The notes under the pieces were generated by a model. It made no database searches. It was given only the letters and a program-made list of their open reading frames with translations, and was not told where the DNA came from. A DNA stretch of 64,000 nt from Laccaria trichodermophora (Eukaryota > Basidiomycota > Agaricomycetes > Agaricales > Hydnangiaceae): positions 744,001 through 808,000 of the forward strand of contig JACTVC010000006.1 in the NCBI GenBank assembly GCA_018417955.1. Reading direction: 5' to 3'. Positions 47,401-57,456 of this stretch are shown here, piece after piece. The number at the start of each line of letters is the position of its first letter. Position 1 is the first letter of the stretch. The translations under genes and the position numbers were made by a program.

Positions 47401-48757
47401 GGTTGAGCAGACGAGGATTTACGGGTAGACCCGTACGTTCTGAGCACAGGAGCTGGTTTGGACTTGTGTGGAACATGCCCGGGCCTGCAGAGTGCGGTTG
47501 TCAGACAGGAGAAATAAAAGCAAAAGCAACCGACTAAAGTCTGGTTGAAGAAATTGCTGCTGGCGTAAAGTCAAGCAGCATGCGAGCGACCTAAGCCAGC
47601 TCGAAGGACGGAAGCCACTCCCTCGAGGTCGCACAGTAAAACCAGAGCAACGCAAGCGGCGAATGACACTTCATCCAAACCAACCCACAAAAAGAAGAAG
47701 TGAAGCTTAAAAAAATAACAGGAGCTTACCCAGCAACGCCAGAGCAAACAGCATCTGGATGGCCTGCAGCATCAGAAACTGGGTCATTGGCAGGTCGAAC
47801 AGCCGCTTCAGTGGCAACATTCCTATTGGCAAAGCAGTAAGTACATTGCGACTGCAAGCAATGAGCAATGAACGCGCGGCAACCGACTCAAGTCTGGTTG
47901 AACCAATTGCCGCTGACATCAAGTCAAGCAGCATGCGAGCGACCTAAGTCGGCTCGATGTGGAGGGAATGAACAATAAACTTACCTTGAAGTCTGCACCC
48001 TAGCTTCAGTGGCAGCATTTGGTCGAACAGCCGCTTCATTGGCTACAATCCTATTGGGAGATGAGTCAGCGACTGTGGGACTGCAACGGTTGAGCAAGGA
48101 ACACGCGCCAACCAACTCGAGTCTGGTTGAACCAATTGCCGCTGACATCAAGTCAACCAGCATGCGAGTGACCTAAGTCGGCTCGATGTGGAGGGAATGA
48201 AAGGGATAATTAACTCACCTCGAAGGTTGCACCCTAGCTTGGATGTGTACACCATCAAAGACCTGAGCATTCGAAGGGCACCGTTGTACCTCTACAGCAG
48301 CAGAAGGGCGCCGCTGTGCCTCTTTGGCAGCAGCAACAGTCTTCTTCTTGGGCAGCCCAGACTGGACTCGAGTTTGCCCCACTTCTTGGGTGGCGGCGTC
48401 GTGGGCAGGGGCACGGATAGCTGGATTCTTCTTAGGCGGCCCATACTTAACTTGCCCAACTTCTTGAATGCCGGTGTCGTTGGCCTGAGTGAAAGGTGCG
48501 ACTGGCTCGGCAACTTGAAATTGGGTGGCGGCGTTGTTGGCAGGGGCACGGATAGCCGTACTCTTCTTAGGCGGCCCATACTTAACTTGCCCAACTTCTT
48601 GATTGCCGGTGTTGTTGGCCTGAGTGAAAGGTGCGACTGGCTCGGCAACTTGAAAGTCGGGGGCGGAAGAGGCATGGACGGAAGCACGCCGCCCCCGTTT
48701 AGGTGGTGCAAGGTTGGGGACATTCTCCTTGGTGGAAATGGTCTGTTGGCCAGGCAT
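44446..48757 (-). CDS. KDZ cargo gene A, multi-exon, function unknown
   Basis: Start at 48757 (MPGQQTISTKENVPNLAPPK). Exon 1 holds two copies of FQVAEPVAPFTQAN...QEVGQVKYGPPKK. Exons 2 and 3 (about 48079-47991 and 47853-47735) are related to one another. The main exon begins near 47476 and encodes an acidic protein of about 500 residues with internal repeats (QWLPIPQGFTAPHLPENY and EYVPIPEGYTAPREPYDH) and a C-terminal GPNRANKFQSYISRTRKDD. Later short exons to 44446 include LNIIRRTDPEFDIAGFIVYSG, RKWTDVFATTVR and a lysine-rich tail (PPLKKRKVSF), a likely nuclear signal. A one-base shift near 45850 is suspected. Similar hypothetical proteins are, from memory, multi-copy in Agaricomycetes. I can assign no activity. 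Confidence 0.6.
47530..48190. repeat. Duplicated exon-intron units in cargo gene A
   Basis: TCTGGTTGAACCAATTGCCG, ATGCGAGCGACCTAAGTCGG and CTCGATGTGGAGGGAATGA occur around 47890-47970 and again around 48120-48200, with a diverged copy near 47540-47620. The units cover the short exons 2-3 and their introns, so the exon number of the gene has grown by tandem duplication. Confidence 0.7.
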
Positions 48758-48959
48758 TAGAAACGATGCAAAAAAGAACAATAAGTATATTGAAAGGAAT
48801 GACGTACTGCGGAGCGAAGACGACGGCTCATGTTTGATAGGTAGGTAAGGTTGATGTGTATTGAGGTTGATGGGTATTGAGAGAGATGGTTGTTGCTAAT
48901 GAAGAAGAAATGTAGAAAAGACAGAGTGCTGGCAAAAGACTGACTCACGTGAGCAACTG

Positions 48960-50400
48960 ATGCGATGGAGAAGTGGGGATGGGGCCGAGGAGGATCACAT
49001 AAACAAAGCGGGGCCCAAGTTACTTGGCCTCACAAGGTCATCGTCGATAAGTGGAAACGGGAAGTGGGCCCGCCGGAAGATTGGGGAGATCTTTTGGAAT
49101 TCGCATTATCAGATCGGGTCCACACCTATATGAAAAATGTCAACAAATCAGTTAAGTAAGGCCGTAGTTGAGTGCGTACGAAATGGCAGAAGGAAGCAGG
49201 CTGTTGGTACAAACAATGTGTTGGTGAATACGATGGGGGATAGCTGCTGGGCGACGCTGATCGTTGCAATACTCAGGGACAATATCGACGGCGGGCACAA
49301 GTGGGGCCCACATGTCGCATAAATTGGCACTGGCTGCACAAACGATCACAGTGCCGATTTTGCGAGAGGTGTCTTGCAATTCTGGGCACACATTCAGTGC
49401 CATGATCAGTCCGGATTGACTACAATCTAGTCGACCGATCCCAGCACCAAAATTCGAAGCACAGAAAATGGACTGGCAGGCGGGCATGGGGGCCTAAATT
49501 TGGTGGCGATTTTGCAAGAGGGTCCTGGCGTTGGCGTTGGGCGTACGTTCGATCACGCCTTGAGTCCTGATGGACCGCTTCAACCGACTACAATCTGGTT
49601 GAACGGCGCGGGCAACGACCGACTATAGTCTGGTCGACCCAACCCAGCGACATAGAGTCTGCTGGCAAGCGGGCATGGTGGTGCTAGAGCGCTTCAAGAT
49701 ACGCTCCATTTGAGGTTATATTGGTTTAGATTGGTTATGTTTGTTCTCAGGTCTCAGCCAAACACCGTTGTGTTGAAACGTCTAAGTCAACAAACCTCGG
49801 CATCAATCACTACAAGTTCGAGGTAAGCCAAGTCCTTGCCTCACCTTGCCTCTGCCACTCGCAACCTGACGATGTGTCGGTTGCTAGAACCTGACTTGAT
49901 GTCGGTTCACTCTTGGCATGGCACACTTCGTAGCTGTGCTCACCGAATCCCACCCAGACGATCGACCTGCCATTGGGTCACCTTCGAAGCTCAACCATCG
50001 GTAAGTCGTGTTTCGTTTCCTCTGTCGCGTAAAGTTTCTTTGGCCAGGCATGCACCCTCGTGCCCAAGTCGTGTTTCGTTTCTCATGCACCCTTCTTCGT
50101 GCCCAAGTCGTGTTTCGTTTCTCATGCACCCTTCTTCGCGCTGAAGTCGTGTTCCATTTCTTTGGCTATGCCCCCTTCCTCGCGCCTGCGACCAGACTAT
50201 GCGTCGGTCGCAGCAACCAGACGCTACATCGGTTGCACAACCTGACTGCATGTCGGTTGCATGACAGAATTGCAGCTCCTGGCGAATACTCGAGCCCGGG
50301 AATACACACGGAGCTGCGATTTTCTCATCATTGTTTCATTTGACCGCATCATATCCTGGCGAATACTCGATCCCAGGAATAAGCACGGATGGATATCGAT
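48960..50400. other. Divergent intergenic region with palindromic motifs
   Basis: This region lies between the starts of the two cargo genes. It carries repeated imperfect palindromes of the type CGACTATAGTCTGGTCGACC (49433, 49575, 49620) and ACCAGAC...GTCGGTTGC (49870, 50190-50250), and a threefold repeat CAAGTCGTGTTTCGTTTCTC at 50065-50160. It probably contains both promoters and the first exon of the plus-strand gene. I do not trust any single ORF in it. Confidence 0.45.
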
Positions 50401-50539
50401 TAACTTTTGGTTTACTTTTTACAGGTACAAATCGCCTTCAACTATGTCCAGCAGAGCGAATTCATGTATGTATTTCTTGATCTCTTATTTCCTCCATTCA
50501 AAATTCTGATAACTCACACAGACGGCAGCCCAGATTGCT

Positions 50540-52950
50540 ATAGCCGCGAGCATCATGAAGATGGCGACACCAAGTGGCCCTTGAATCAACGGGATTGTGG
50601 TAAGTGACAATCGCGGTGTTTTAAGACTTTCAATAACGGTTGGTTTGGTAGAGGATATCACGCCATATGACGCCCTCGTCCTGGGCGAGCTCAACGAATC
50701 TTTCGCCCCTTCGACGAGGGAAATGTCCGCGTTTTCACTTCCGGGCGGTCAATTGGTGCCTAGACGAGGCGTTGTCACTTCCCCCAACATGTCTTGGTTG
50801 CCCTTCATCACAGTAGCTCCTTTGCCCGTCCGAGCCCGCGCCAATGGTCAATTTGCACATGCCGACTTCACCATCTGTCCCCAATGGTGGTTCAGCAAAA
50901 CCGCCCACCTCACCTTTGTGCTGCGGCGACCACTCAAGCAAGACATAAACAACCACCCCCTTCATTGGCTTTGGTGGGATGTCCAACCCAGGCATTTTAA
51001 GCCTGTGGAAGGCTCGGCCTTTCAAGACCTTGGAACTCTGGATGAGAAGATCGCGAGCGTCATGAGGTCAGAGGCCAAAAAGCTCCATTCCCAAGTAGCC
51101 GAAATTGCCTACACCAAAGACGCCAAAATCTGTGGTGGTTTATTCTTTGTGGCCAACCGGATGCGCGATGCTTCGGGCCGACTCTCACTTACAACCTTCT
51201 ACTACCGGGATTTGGTTTGGCACGTCGCCAGCTTCCAATGCCTGTACATGGAAACCCTTGCGATGGTTGACTGGTTCAAAACCTGGGAGGCTCGCCTTCT
51301 TGAACCTAACCGCCAGGTCTACCCTGTTGACGAGACTGTGATTGGGGCCATCACTGACAGTCTCGAGACGGCAGAGACTCTGTTCCGCATTGGGGCGCCC
51401 GTTTGGCTGGTTCGTACCCCAGCCGAAATCCCTCCACAAATCAACATTTTGAATGTACGCCCACCAACGCCAAAAAGCATTGCCACCCTCCGCGATCGCC
51501 GTCCTTCTGAGGTGGACCCCCGTGAACTCTGTATTGATGACTATCCAGAACGCCCCTTTCCCAACATCACGACTGCATCCCCTCGAAGCACTCTTTATAT
51601 ACAGGCATGTCAGGCGCATTTCGAAGGGTTCCTTGGGCCAGAGGACCCGAAACCGGTTGTGACAGAGCCGCAAAGTGGCTCGTTATTCGTAGAGCTGGGT
51701 GCAGGGCCCAGTCGAACAGACCGCGATGTGGTTCGAGCGTCACCTTGTAAGTGGTTGCTTGTGGCTGAATTTACCTTAGCTCTTGCTCACAATTTATTGC
51801 ATTAGACTCAAATTCAGCTTCGTCGTCAGCCAAGGCTTCAGGGAGTATGTCAGGGGGTATGTATTGTTAACTTGCTTGCTTTTCTTCTATTGATGAAAAT
51901 GTCTCTAAGTCACAACCTGCGTCAATCACGAGAAGTTTCGTGAGATTCAGGAGGCCTTCATACCCCCTCAATCCCCAGTGTGGAAGAAGGCACTGCAGAA
52001 CGTGAATCCCGACCCCTCCCGCATCAAGTCCTCCAAAGATCGCGCCCGTGGTTACCAGTTTCCTGACCCTTGGCTACCAGTTTCCTGACCCTTGGCTTTT
52101 TATGAAGGGAACAAACCGCAAGGCCTTCACGCTTGCTTGGCTGATTTCACGCAGCCAGTGGCTGCAATCTTTCACCTCTCTCGACTACTCTCCATCGCCC
52201 GCCCCGCATACTCAACACTGGCGCGATTTCCTGTATCATTTCTCAAAGGAGATGAATCTTGTTGGTGGTTCGCGGGCCAAGGATCTTCCAACATCGCAAC
52301 ACAGTAAGAAGGGTAAAACTCCAGCAAAGGGCGGTAGAAAATCGGAAAAATCGAAGCAGAACTATGCCATCAAGTGAGGGGAGTCTCTAAAGAAAGCTCA
52401 AACAACGTTTTTCGGACCCAGGGTTAAAGTGGGTGAACGTCCGCATTCCATCTTCTGGCGTGATGTGTCTGTGATGGAGGGGAATACCGACAATCTGACG
52501 CCAGCGATCTCAGCGGAGATTCTGTGGAACCTATTTGAGCAAAACTTTCGCTTGGAGCTTCGTATGGTTGACCAGCAAGTATTACCAGTGGATTGGGCCT
52601 CGCAGGACTCAGCGGCAGTTCGAGATGAGTTGGTTTGGGGGACTTTCCCCGAGGACGATGATGGATATATTGTTGGGAGATTGCCAGAGACGAACATGGG
52701 ACTCGTCGCGGAGAACTGGAGGGATCGGGCAAGGTCAGTGGAAGCTTTACGGGTGCTCATCACGGGTTGGCCTGGCCCTGATGCACGTGCACTTGCATCA
52801 ATGCCGATGTTTGATGGGTCTGGGAAGTTGGCAACGACACGTGCGGACTTTGAGCGTATGGAGGAAATGGTTGTTGGACTGTATTGTCAAATGTTCTTCA
52901 ACTACTTCGGTCGTGCCCCCTCCACCCCACATCGCATTGCTGCTTCATAA
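50540..52950 (+). pseudogene. KDZ cargo gene B, multi-exon, function unknown, decayed
   Basis: The main exon (about 50652-51760) encodes EDITPYDALVLGELNESF, ANGQFAHADFTICPQWWF and LPGGQLVPRRGVV. After introns come a segment ending GYQFPDPWL and a final exon to 52950 (VEALRVLITGWPGPD, MFFNYFGRAPSTPHR). A 22-base direct duplication (52053-52074 and 52075-52096) shifts the frame within GYQFPDPW. A TGA at 52375-52377 lies in the frame that otherwise joins NYAIK to FFGPRVKVGERP. The gene is therefore broken twice. No known domain is recognised; similar hypothetical proteins are, from memory, repeated in Agaricomycete genomes. Its upstream exons between 50440 and 50600 are uncertain. Confidence 0.6.
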
Positions 52951-53156
52951 TTGCCAACTTCATCATCTCAGTTTCTTTTGTCTTGTCGGTGTTTATAGCT
53001 TGCGCGTTTATTTTGGTACCTTTCTTTTTTTAATATACATGTGAACTTGTGTCTGTTTTAGGAAAGTATGGGGGTCAGATAAGAGTCCCTTGTCTGTGAT
53101 CGACATTCTGCTTCCTTCCCCCCTTCTTTGTGTGTCCTTCACTCAGCCAAGTCATC

Positions 53157-56100
53157 ATGTCCATGTACAAGAAAAAACCAGCTAAGTCTTTGCCACCAGA
53201 AAATGCTGGCCTTTTTCCTGTAAACACTGCACCCAAATCCTTGAAGGCTCATAAAGCTGTTAAAGGAAATCTGTACACACCAGCTGGACATTTTGTCCAG
53301 CCCTTTAAGCCTGGGGTTTCCAAGAAAGCAGACCCTTTTCAGCCACTGGCAACAACTCTTACCTTTGAAAATGAAGGTGATACTGTCCAGCTACCAGGAA
53401 AAAAGCAGAAACAATTTCAGCGATGGGAAACTGAGGTTCTTCCCAGTCTAATGGAGCCATGTCAAACTTCTACATGAAACAGACTCTTTGCGAGATATGG
53501 CACAAGTGCGTTCTCGAAGGGGATGTGCTGGTTGTGGGTCAGGCAGACAATTGAATGTTGCATGCATTTTCTTTGAGTGTATGTGTTCTAGTATATTTTG
53601 AGAAGTCACTCATAATTTTGGCAGGTATTGAGATTCTTTCCCTCTGCAATTGCACTTCCCCAGCACTTCAACTCCTTGAGCTAGGGTTCTTTCCATGTGC
53701 ACCAGTTAATCCATCTCTTGCAGTGGACTTGAATATGCTTGAGTTTGTAAATGAGCTGTTTGTAAATGCAGCTCCAAATACTACAGCTTGGTGTGAAACC
53801 TTGGAGACCTTTCTTGGAAACAGAAGATACAAGTTAACAACTCGGGTATGTTTTATTTGTTTTCTATCAATGTTTTTTCCTTGCTCAAAAGTTCTTTTAC
53901 TTTAGAACAGTTTGCGTCGTCGTTTTGGAAGTGCTATGCAGTGGTATGCAACTTTGATTGATAAGAAGAACCTTCTTGTCAACAATTATCTGGATGATAT
54001 GAGAAGTTCAATCAAAGTTTCAGGTATTTCTTGCCTACGACAATGTTTCTTGGAACTAAAAACTTTTCAAACAGAAGACCATGATATTGAGCAAGGTATT
54101 TCTTTTTCTCACTCAGTCAAGATATATTTCTGCTGCAACTCAAACATTTTTTCATAGATGACGAAATGGACCAAGGTTTCTTTTTTTTAATCAGAAAGAT
54201 TTGTGTAATTCTAACTTTTTTTAAACAGATAAGAATGTTGGAATGGAAGAAGGTTTGATTTGTTGCATTTGAGAGAAGAAATCTTTCAGTTTACAATGAA
54301 ACTTTTTTGCAGATGAAAATGTTGAAATGGCTGATGGTATTTATTTTTCTTTTAAGTGAAAAGTTCTCATGCTAATTCTTTTTTTGTGTAACACAGATAA
54401 TATTGATCAAGGTGTTTTTTTGTCTTCTTTGGGTTCAGAAAACATTTCATGTCTAATTCTTTTCACATTTTTTTCAGAAGATAATATTGAAATTGGTATG
54501 TGGTTTTTTGTCCAGTGAAAGGAATGTACTGGAGCAATTGTTTAGATGAGGATATGCATGCTGCTGCACCAAACTTGGAAAGACCAAGTGATTATCTGAG
54601 AGGACGGTGTCCTTTGTGCTTTGGTGGAAAAGATTGGTCAAAGCCTAATGATTTGTATGTGGAGTTTTTGGCCAACACTATTATTGTGATTTTAACTTTT
54701 TTTGTTGTAAGGGTTGATTTCATTGTATGCTTGGATGCTTGTTTCAAGCAAAAGTCGCGCAAGGCTCAGGGTAAAGAGCCACCTGCCCCTCGGAAGCACC
54801 CAGATACAGCATTCATCTCTTCAGAAGATGTCAAGGCCATGGAGGATATAGTCAATGAAATCCGCCCAGAGCCCAAGTCTGGTTCAAAAGGTAAAAAGTC
54901 ACAAGATACTCCTTTACAGCCTCACAAGGATGAAAATCTTGACTTGTGTGAGCCTGGACTCAAAGTTCCAAACTCTGTGCTGAACATGTGTGGTGACTCT
55001 TTTACTGCTGCAGATGAAAAACGAGTAAAAGCTAGCACTCAGTTCTTTTCTGATACTGGACTTATGGCTCTTCTGTGTCGACATGATCGTGTCTTATGGC
55101 TGGTAAACATGACTTCTGCAGGAGAGAAGCAACACTATGCTCTAGTTCTTCTAGAACGTTTGTTCAACCATTTACCCTCGACTGCTAGAGTGGGTGTGCT
55201 CTATGATATTGGCTGTCAGCTTCATCGTAGTTGTATTAAATGGGGCTTTCTGAAAGACTTTCATGATAGACTCATCTGGGCTATATCAGTTTTTCATGCT
55301 TATGGCCATCAATGGGCTTGCCAGCTCATTTATCACCCAAGAAAATGTATAGGCTTTGGACTTACAGATGGTGAGCGCTGTGAGCGCTTTTGGAGCTCAA
55401 TTAAACTGCTCATCCCATCACTGAGAGTTACTGGATACTATAACCGTCTCTATACCTTGGATACTCGAGTGAAGCATTTGGATAAGAAGTCACTATTGAA
55501 TCTTGGAGATTGGCTCAGACGTAAATGGGTTTCCATGAATACACGCAAGTCAGAAGCTCTTGGTGTTTTAGATGAGCTAGCAGATTTAAATATCACTGAA
55601 GATATTCTAAGAGAGGAATGGGCTGCTCAACTGGTTGCACAGACTAAGCCAATGCCCTGTCAATCCAAGAATCTGGCAGATAAACTCATTGAAGAGATTA
55701 TGCAATTGAAAGAGGATACAGATTTGTGCAATAAAGAGATATACAAGTTTGAGGGTATGATTCAGTCTGGGCGGTATGAAGATGAGTGGGATGTCTCTGA
55801 AGTTAGAGTGACACTTGCTGAACTCAAAGAGAAATGCAACAAACTAGAGAGAGCCTACAAAAGTAAACGTGGAATGCTGGGAACAGATGGCCGACTCCGG
55901 CTTGATCGGCTGCTGGGAAACAAATTCTTAAAAGTCCGGATAAATGCCTTGGCCTTAAAAAAGAGGTTGAGAACCAGACTTCAGCAGCGAAAATTTGAAC
56001 TTGATGGATTGGAAAGAGCTTACCGTAAAACAAATACCAATGGTAGGCTATAAATACTGATATCAGTATTATACCTCACTAATGACATAATGCAGATAAG

Positions 56101-56850
56101 AAGCTACAGGACCACTCAGTGTCTCAAATCAAGCGGAAGGAACCTGGTATTCAACAGCTTGCAAAAAAATACAATGAGTTATGTGGAGAGTTGGAGGCTA
56201 TGATTAAGAAGAAACAAGCACCACGTGGTGCTCATGCACCTCATCCTATTGCCAGTGATGGATTGTTCAAGCTGGATGTTGATGATGACATATGGCAAGA
56301 TGTGGGCCTAGATGAGACTGATCTTTTACCTGGAGGAGAAATCCCCAATTGGTTGGGTGATGAAAATGTTCGAAAGGGAATAAAATCCATGCTTGAGTTG
56401 GATAGATGTAATGAGGAAGAAAGGAGACTAGCATATGAGAGAAGTGCCATGCAAGATTGGCTCATTGAGGAGTGGAAATGTGTAACAATGGCTATGAAGA
56501 AGAATATAAGTGAAGAAGTAGTCTATCAGATGGTCTTGCGTGCAGAATTCTTAGCACACTTATGCAACAACTGGCAAGACAAAACACGTATGATTGATCC
56601 TCACAAACCTATGCCAGATTCATGGGGACCATCATTGGAAGATCTTATGGAGGCACGTACGTTTGAAATGACTGCCATGGTTGCTGAGAATGAAAGAGAG
56701 ATATATGATGATGACAATGAAGAGGAGGAAGAAGATGAGGATGATGAGGGTGATGAAGAAGAGGGTGAAGAGACAGAGTTATTGGAGGCTGTTGAGATGG
56801 TAGCTTTATCTGATGAGTTTCGAAAAAGCTATACAGACTCATTGTTTTGA
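53157..56850 (+). CDS. KDZ-superfamily transposase
   Basis: Start at 53157 (MSMYKKKPAKSLPP). After GCAGCGSGRQLNVACIFFEC (a cysteine motif) introns divide the N-terminal half: donor GTATGT near 53582, acceptor 53632; next intron about 53847-53906. Six microexons follow (54075-54495). The catalytic part has CPLCFGG, D at 54734 (VCLDACF), D at 55205 (YDIGCQLH), FHAYGHQWACQLIYHPRK and E at 55382 (GERCERFWS), the RNase H-fold triad. A C-terminal coiled coil and, after an intron near 56053, an acidic tail end at 56850. Around 53460 the frame needs a one-base shift to pass from LPSLMEP to KLLHETDSLRD; this may be a real lesion. A 57-base stretch near 54655-54710 is probably an intron although it contains no stop. 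Confidence 0.88.
54075..54495 (+). other. Six symmetric microexons in the KDZ transposase
   Basis: Exon-like pieces of 21, 18, 24, 24, 15 and 18 bases lie at 54075-54095, 54158-54175, 54229-54252, 54313-54336, 54397-54411 and 54478-54495. Each is preceded by a pyrimidine-rich AG and followed by GT. Every length is a multiple of three and every junction is phase 1. Spliced, they encode a run of D/E-rich heptamer-like words (EDHDIEQ, DDEMDQ, DKNVGMEE, DENVEMAD, DNIDQ, EDNIEI). The last piece is followed by only 20 bases before the next acceptor, so it may be skipped. Confidence 0.65.
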
Positions 56851-56934
56851 CTATTGATAGGATGAAAGTGTATGTAAATAGTGATAAGTACCATTTTCAG
56901 AAGAGTTATGCATTATAAAGTGTTGAATATATGA

Positions 56935-57456
56935 TTTTGGATTGTAACTTTAATGAGAAACAAAAGAAAAATGCAATGTGGAAAATATTGAGAGAACTGC
57001 ACCAGAAAAACCAAGTTTTTTTTTTGTAACTGGGACCCCAGATACTCCGTGACACTGGTAGGAAATATTCTAGCCATGTGACAAGGCCAAAAGATTTTTT
57101 AGCAGTGTGACATGCTTAGAATATATCCAAGCAATGTCACACCACTGAAAAATTTCCAGTCACTCTGGCACACCTCAAACATTTCTGGCCAGTTTGACTT
57201 GGCTCAAATATTTCTTACCAGTCTGACACCCTTCAAATATTTCTGACCACTTTCACTTGACTAGGATATTTTTGAACACAATTTATCTACCCAGATATTT
57301 CTGGTCACAATATTAGAGGTCAAACATTTTCTATCAAATCCAATAATATATTTCCTTCCAAAGGCCAAAAAAAAAACCGGCCAGAGGATCTATTAGCCTG
57401 GATAATTTTTCAAGATTTCCTAGCTAATAGCTTGTTCAAGGTGGGTGACTGAAGTG
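56935..57456 (-). repeat. Right terminal inverted repeat of the KDZ transposon
   Basis: This is the inverted copy of 42017-42545; it ends GGTGGGTGACTGAAGTG. It starts about 85 bases after the transposase stop. Confidence 0.85.

Larger units (their letters stand above)
42017..57456. mobile_element. 15.4-kb KDZ transposon carrying cargo genes
   Basis: Inverted ends (CACTTCAGTCACCCACCTTG at 42017, complement ending 57456) frame a KDZ (Kyakuja-Dileera-Zisupton) transposase at 53157-56850 and two other multi-exon genes in divergent orientation. Arms of about 520 bases match the outer parts of the two long-TIR elements. The left interior holds three tandem arrays (42677-44400). No target duplication is seen (AGTTGAGG against CTTTTTAA), and the two sides belong to unrelated repeats (Gypsy gag; the 57457 direct repeat). 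That may mean recombination between elements after insertion. KDZ elements are known to be abundant in basidiomycetes and to move accessory genes. Confidence 0.85.

Noticed and set aside
50540..50660. A fifteenth premature TGA at 50582 in the first exon of cargo gene B
   Set aside because: Another open frame through the same exon exists and the splice phase cannot be settled from sequence alone.
42017..57456. Starship-type giant element with a tyrosine-recombinase captain
   Set aside because: The element has inverted ends and a KDZ DDE transposase; no captain-like gene is visible.
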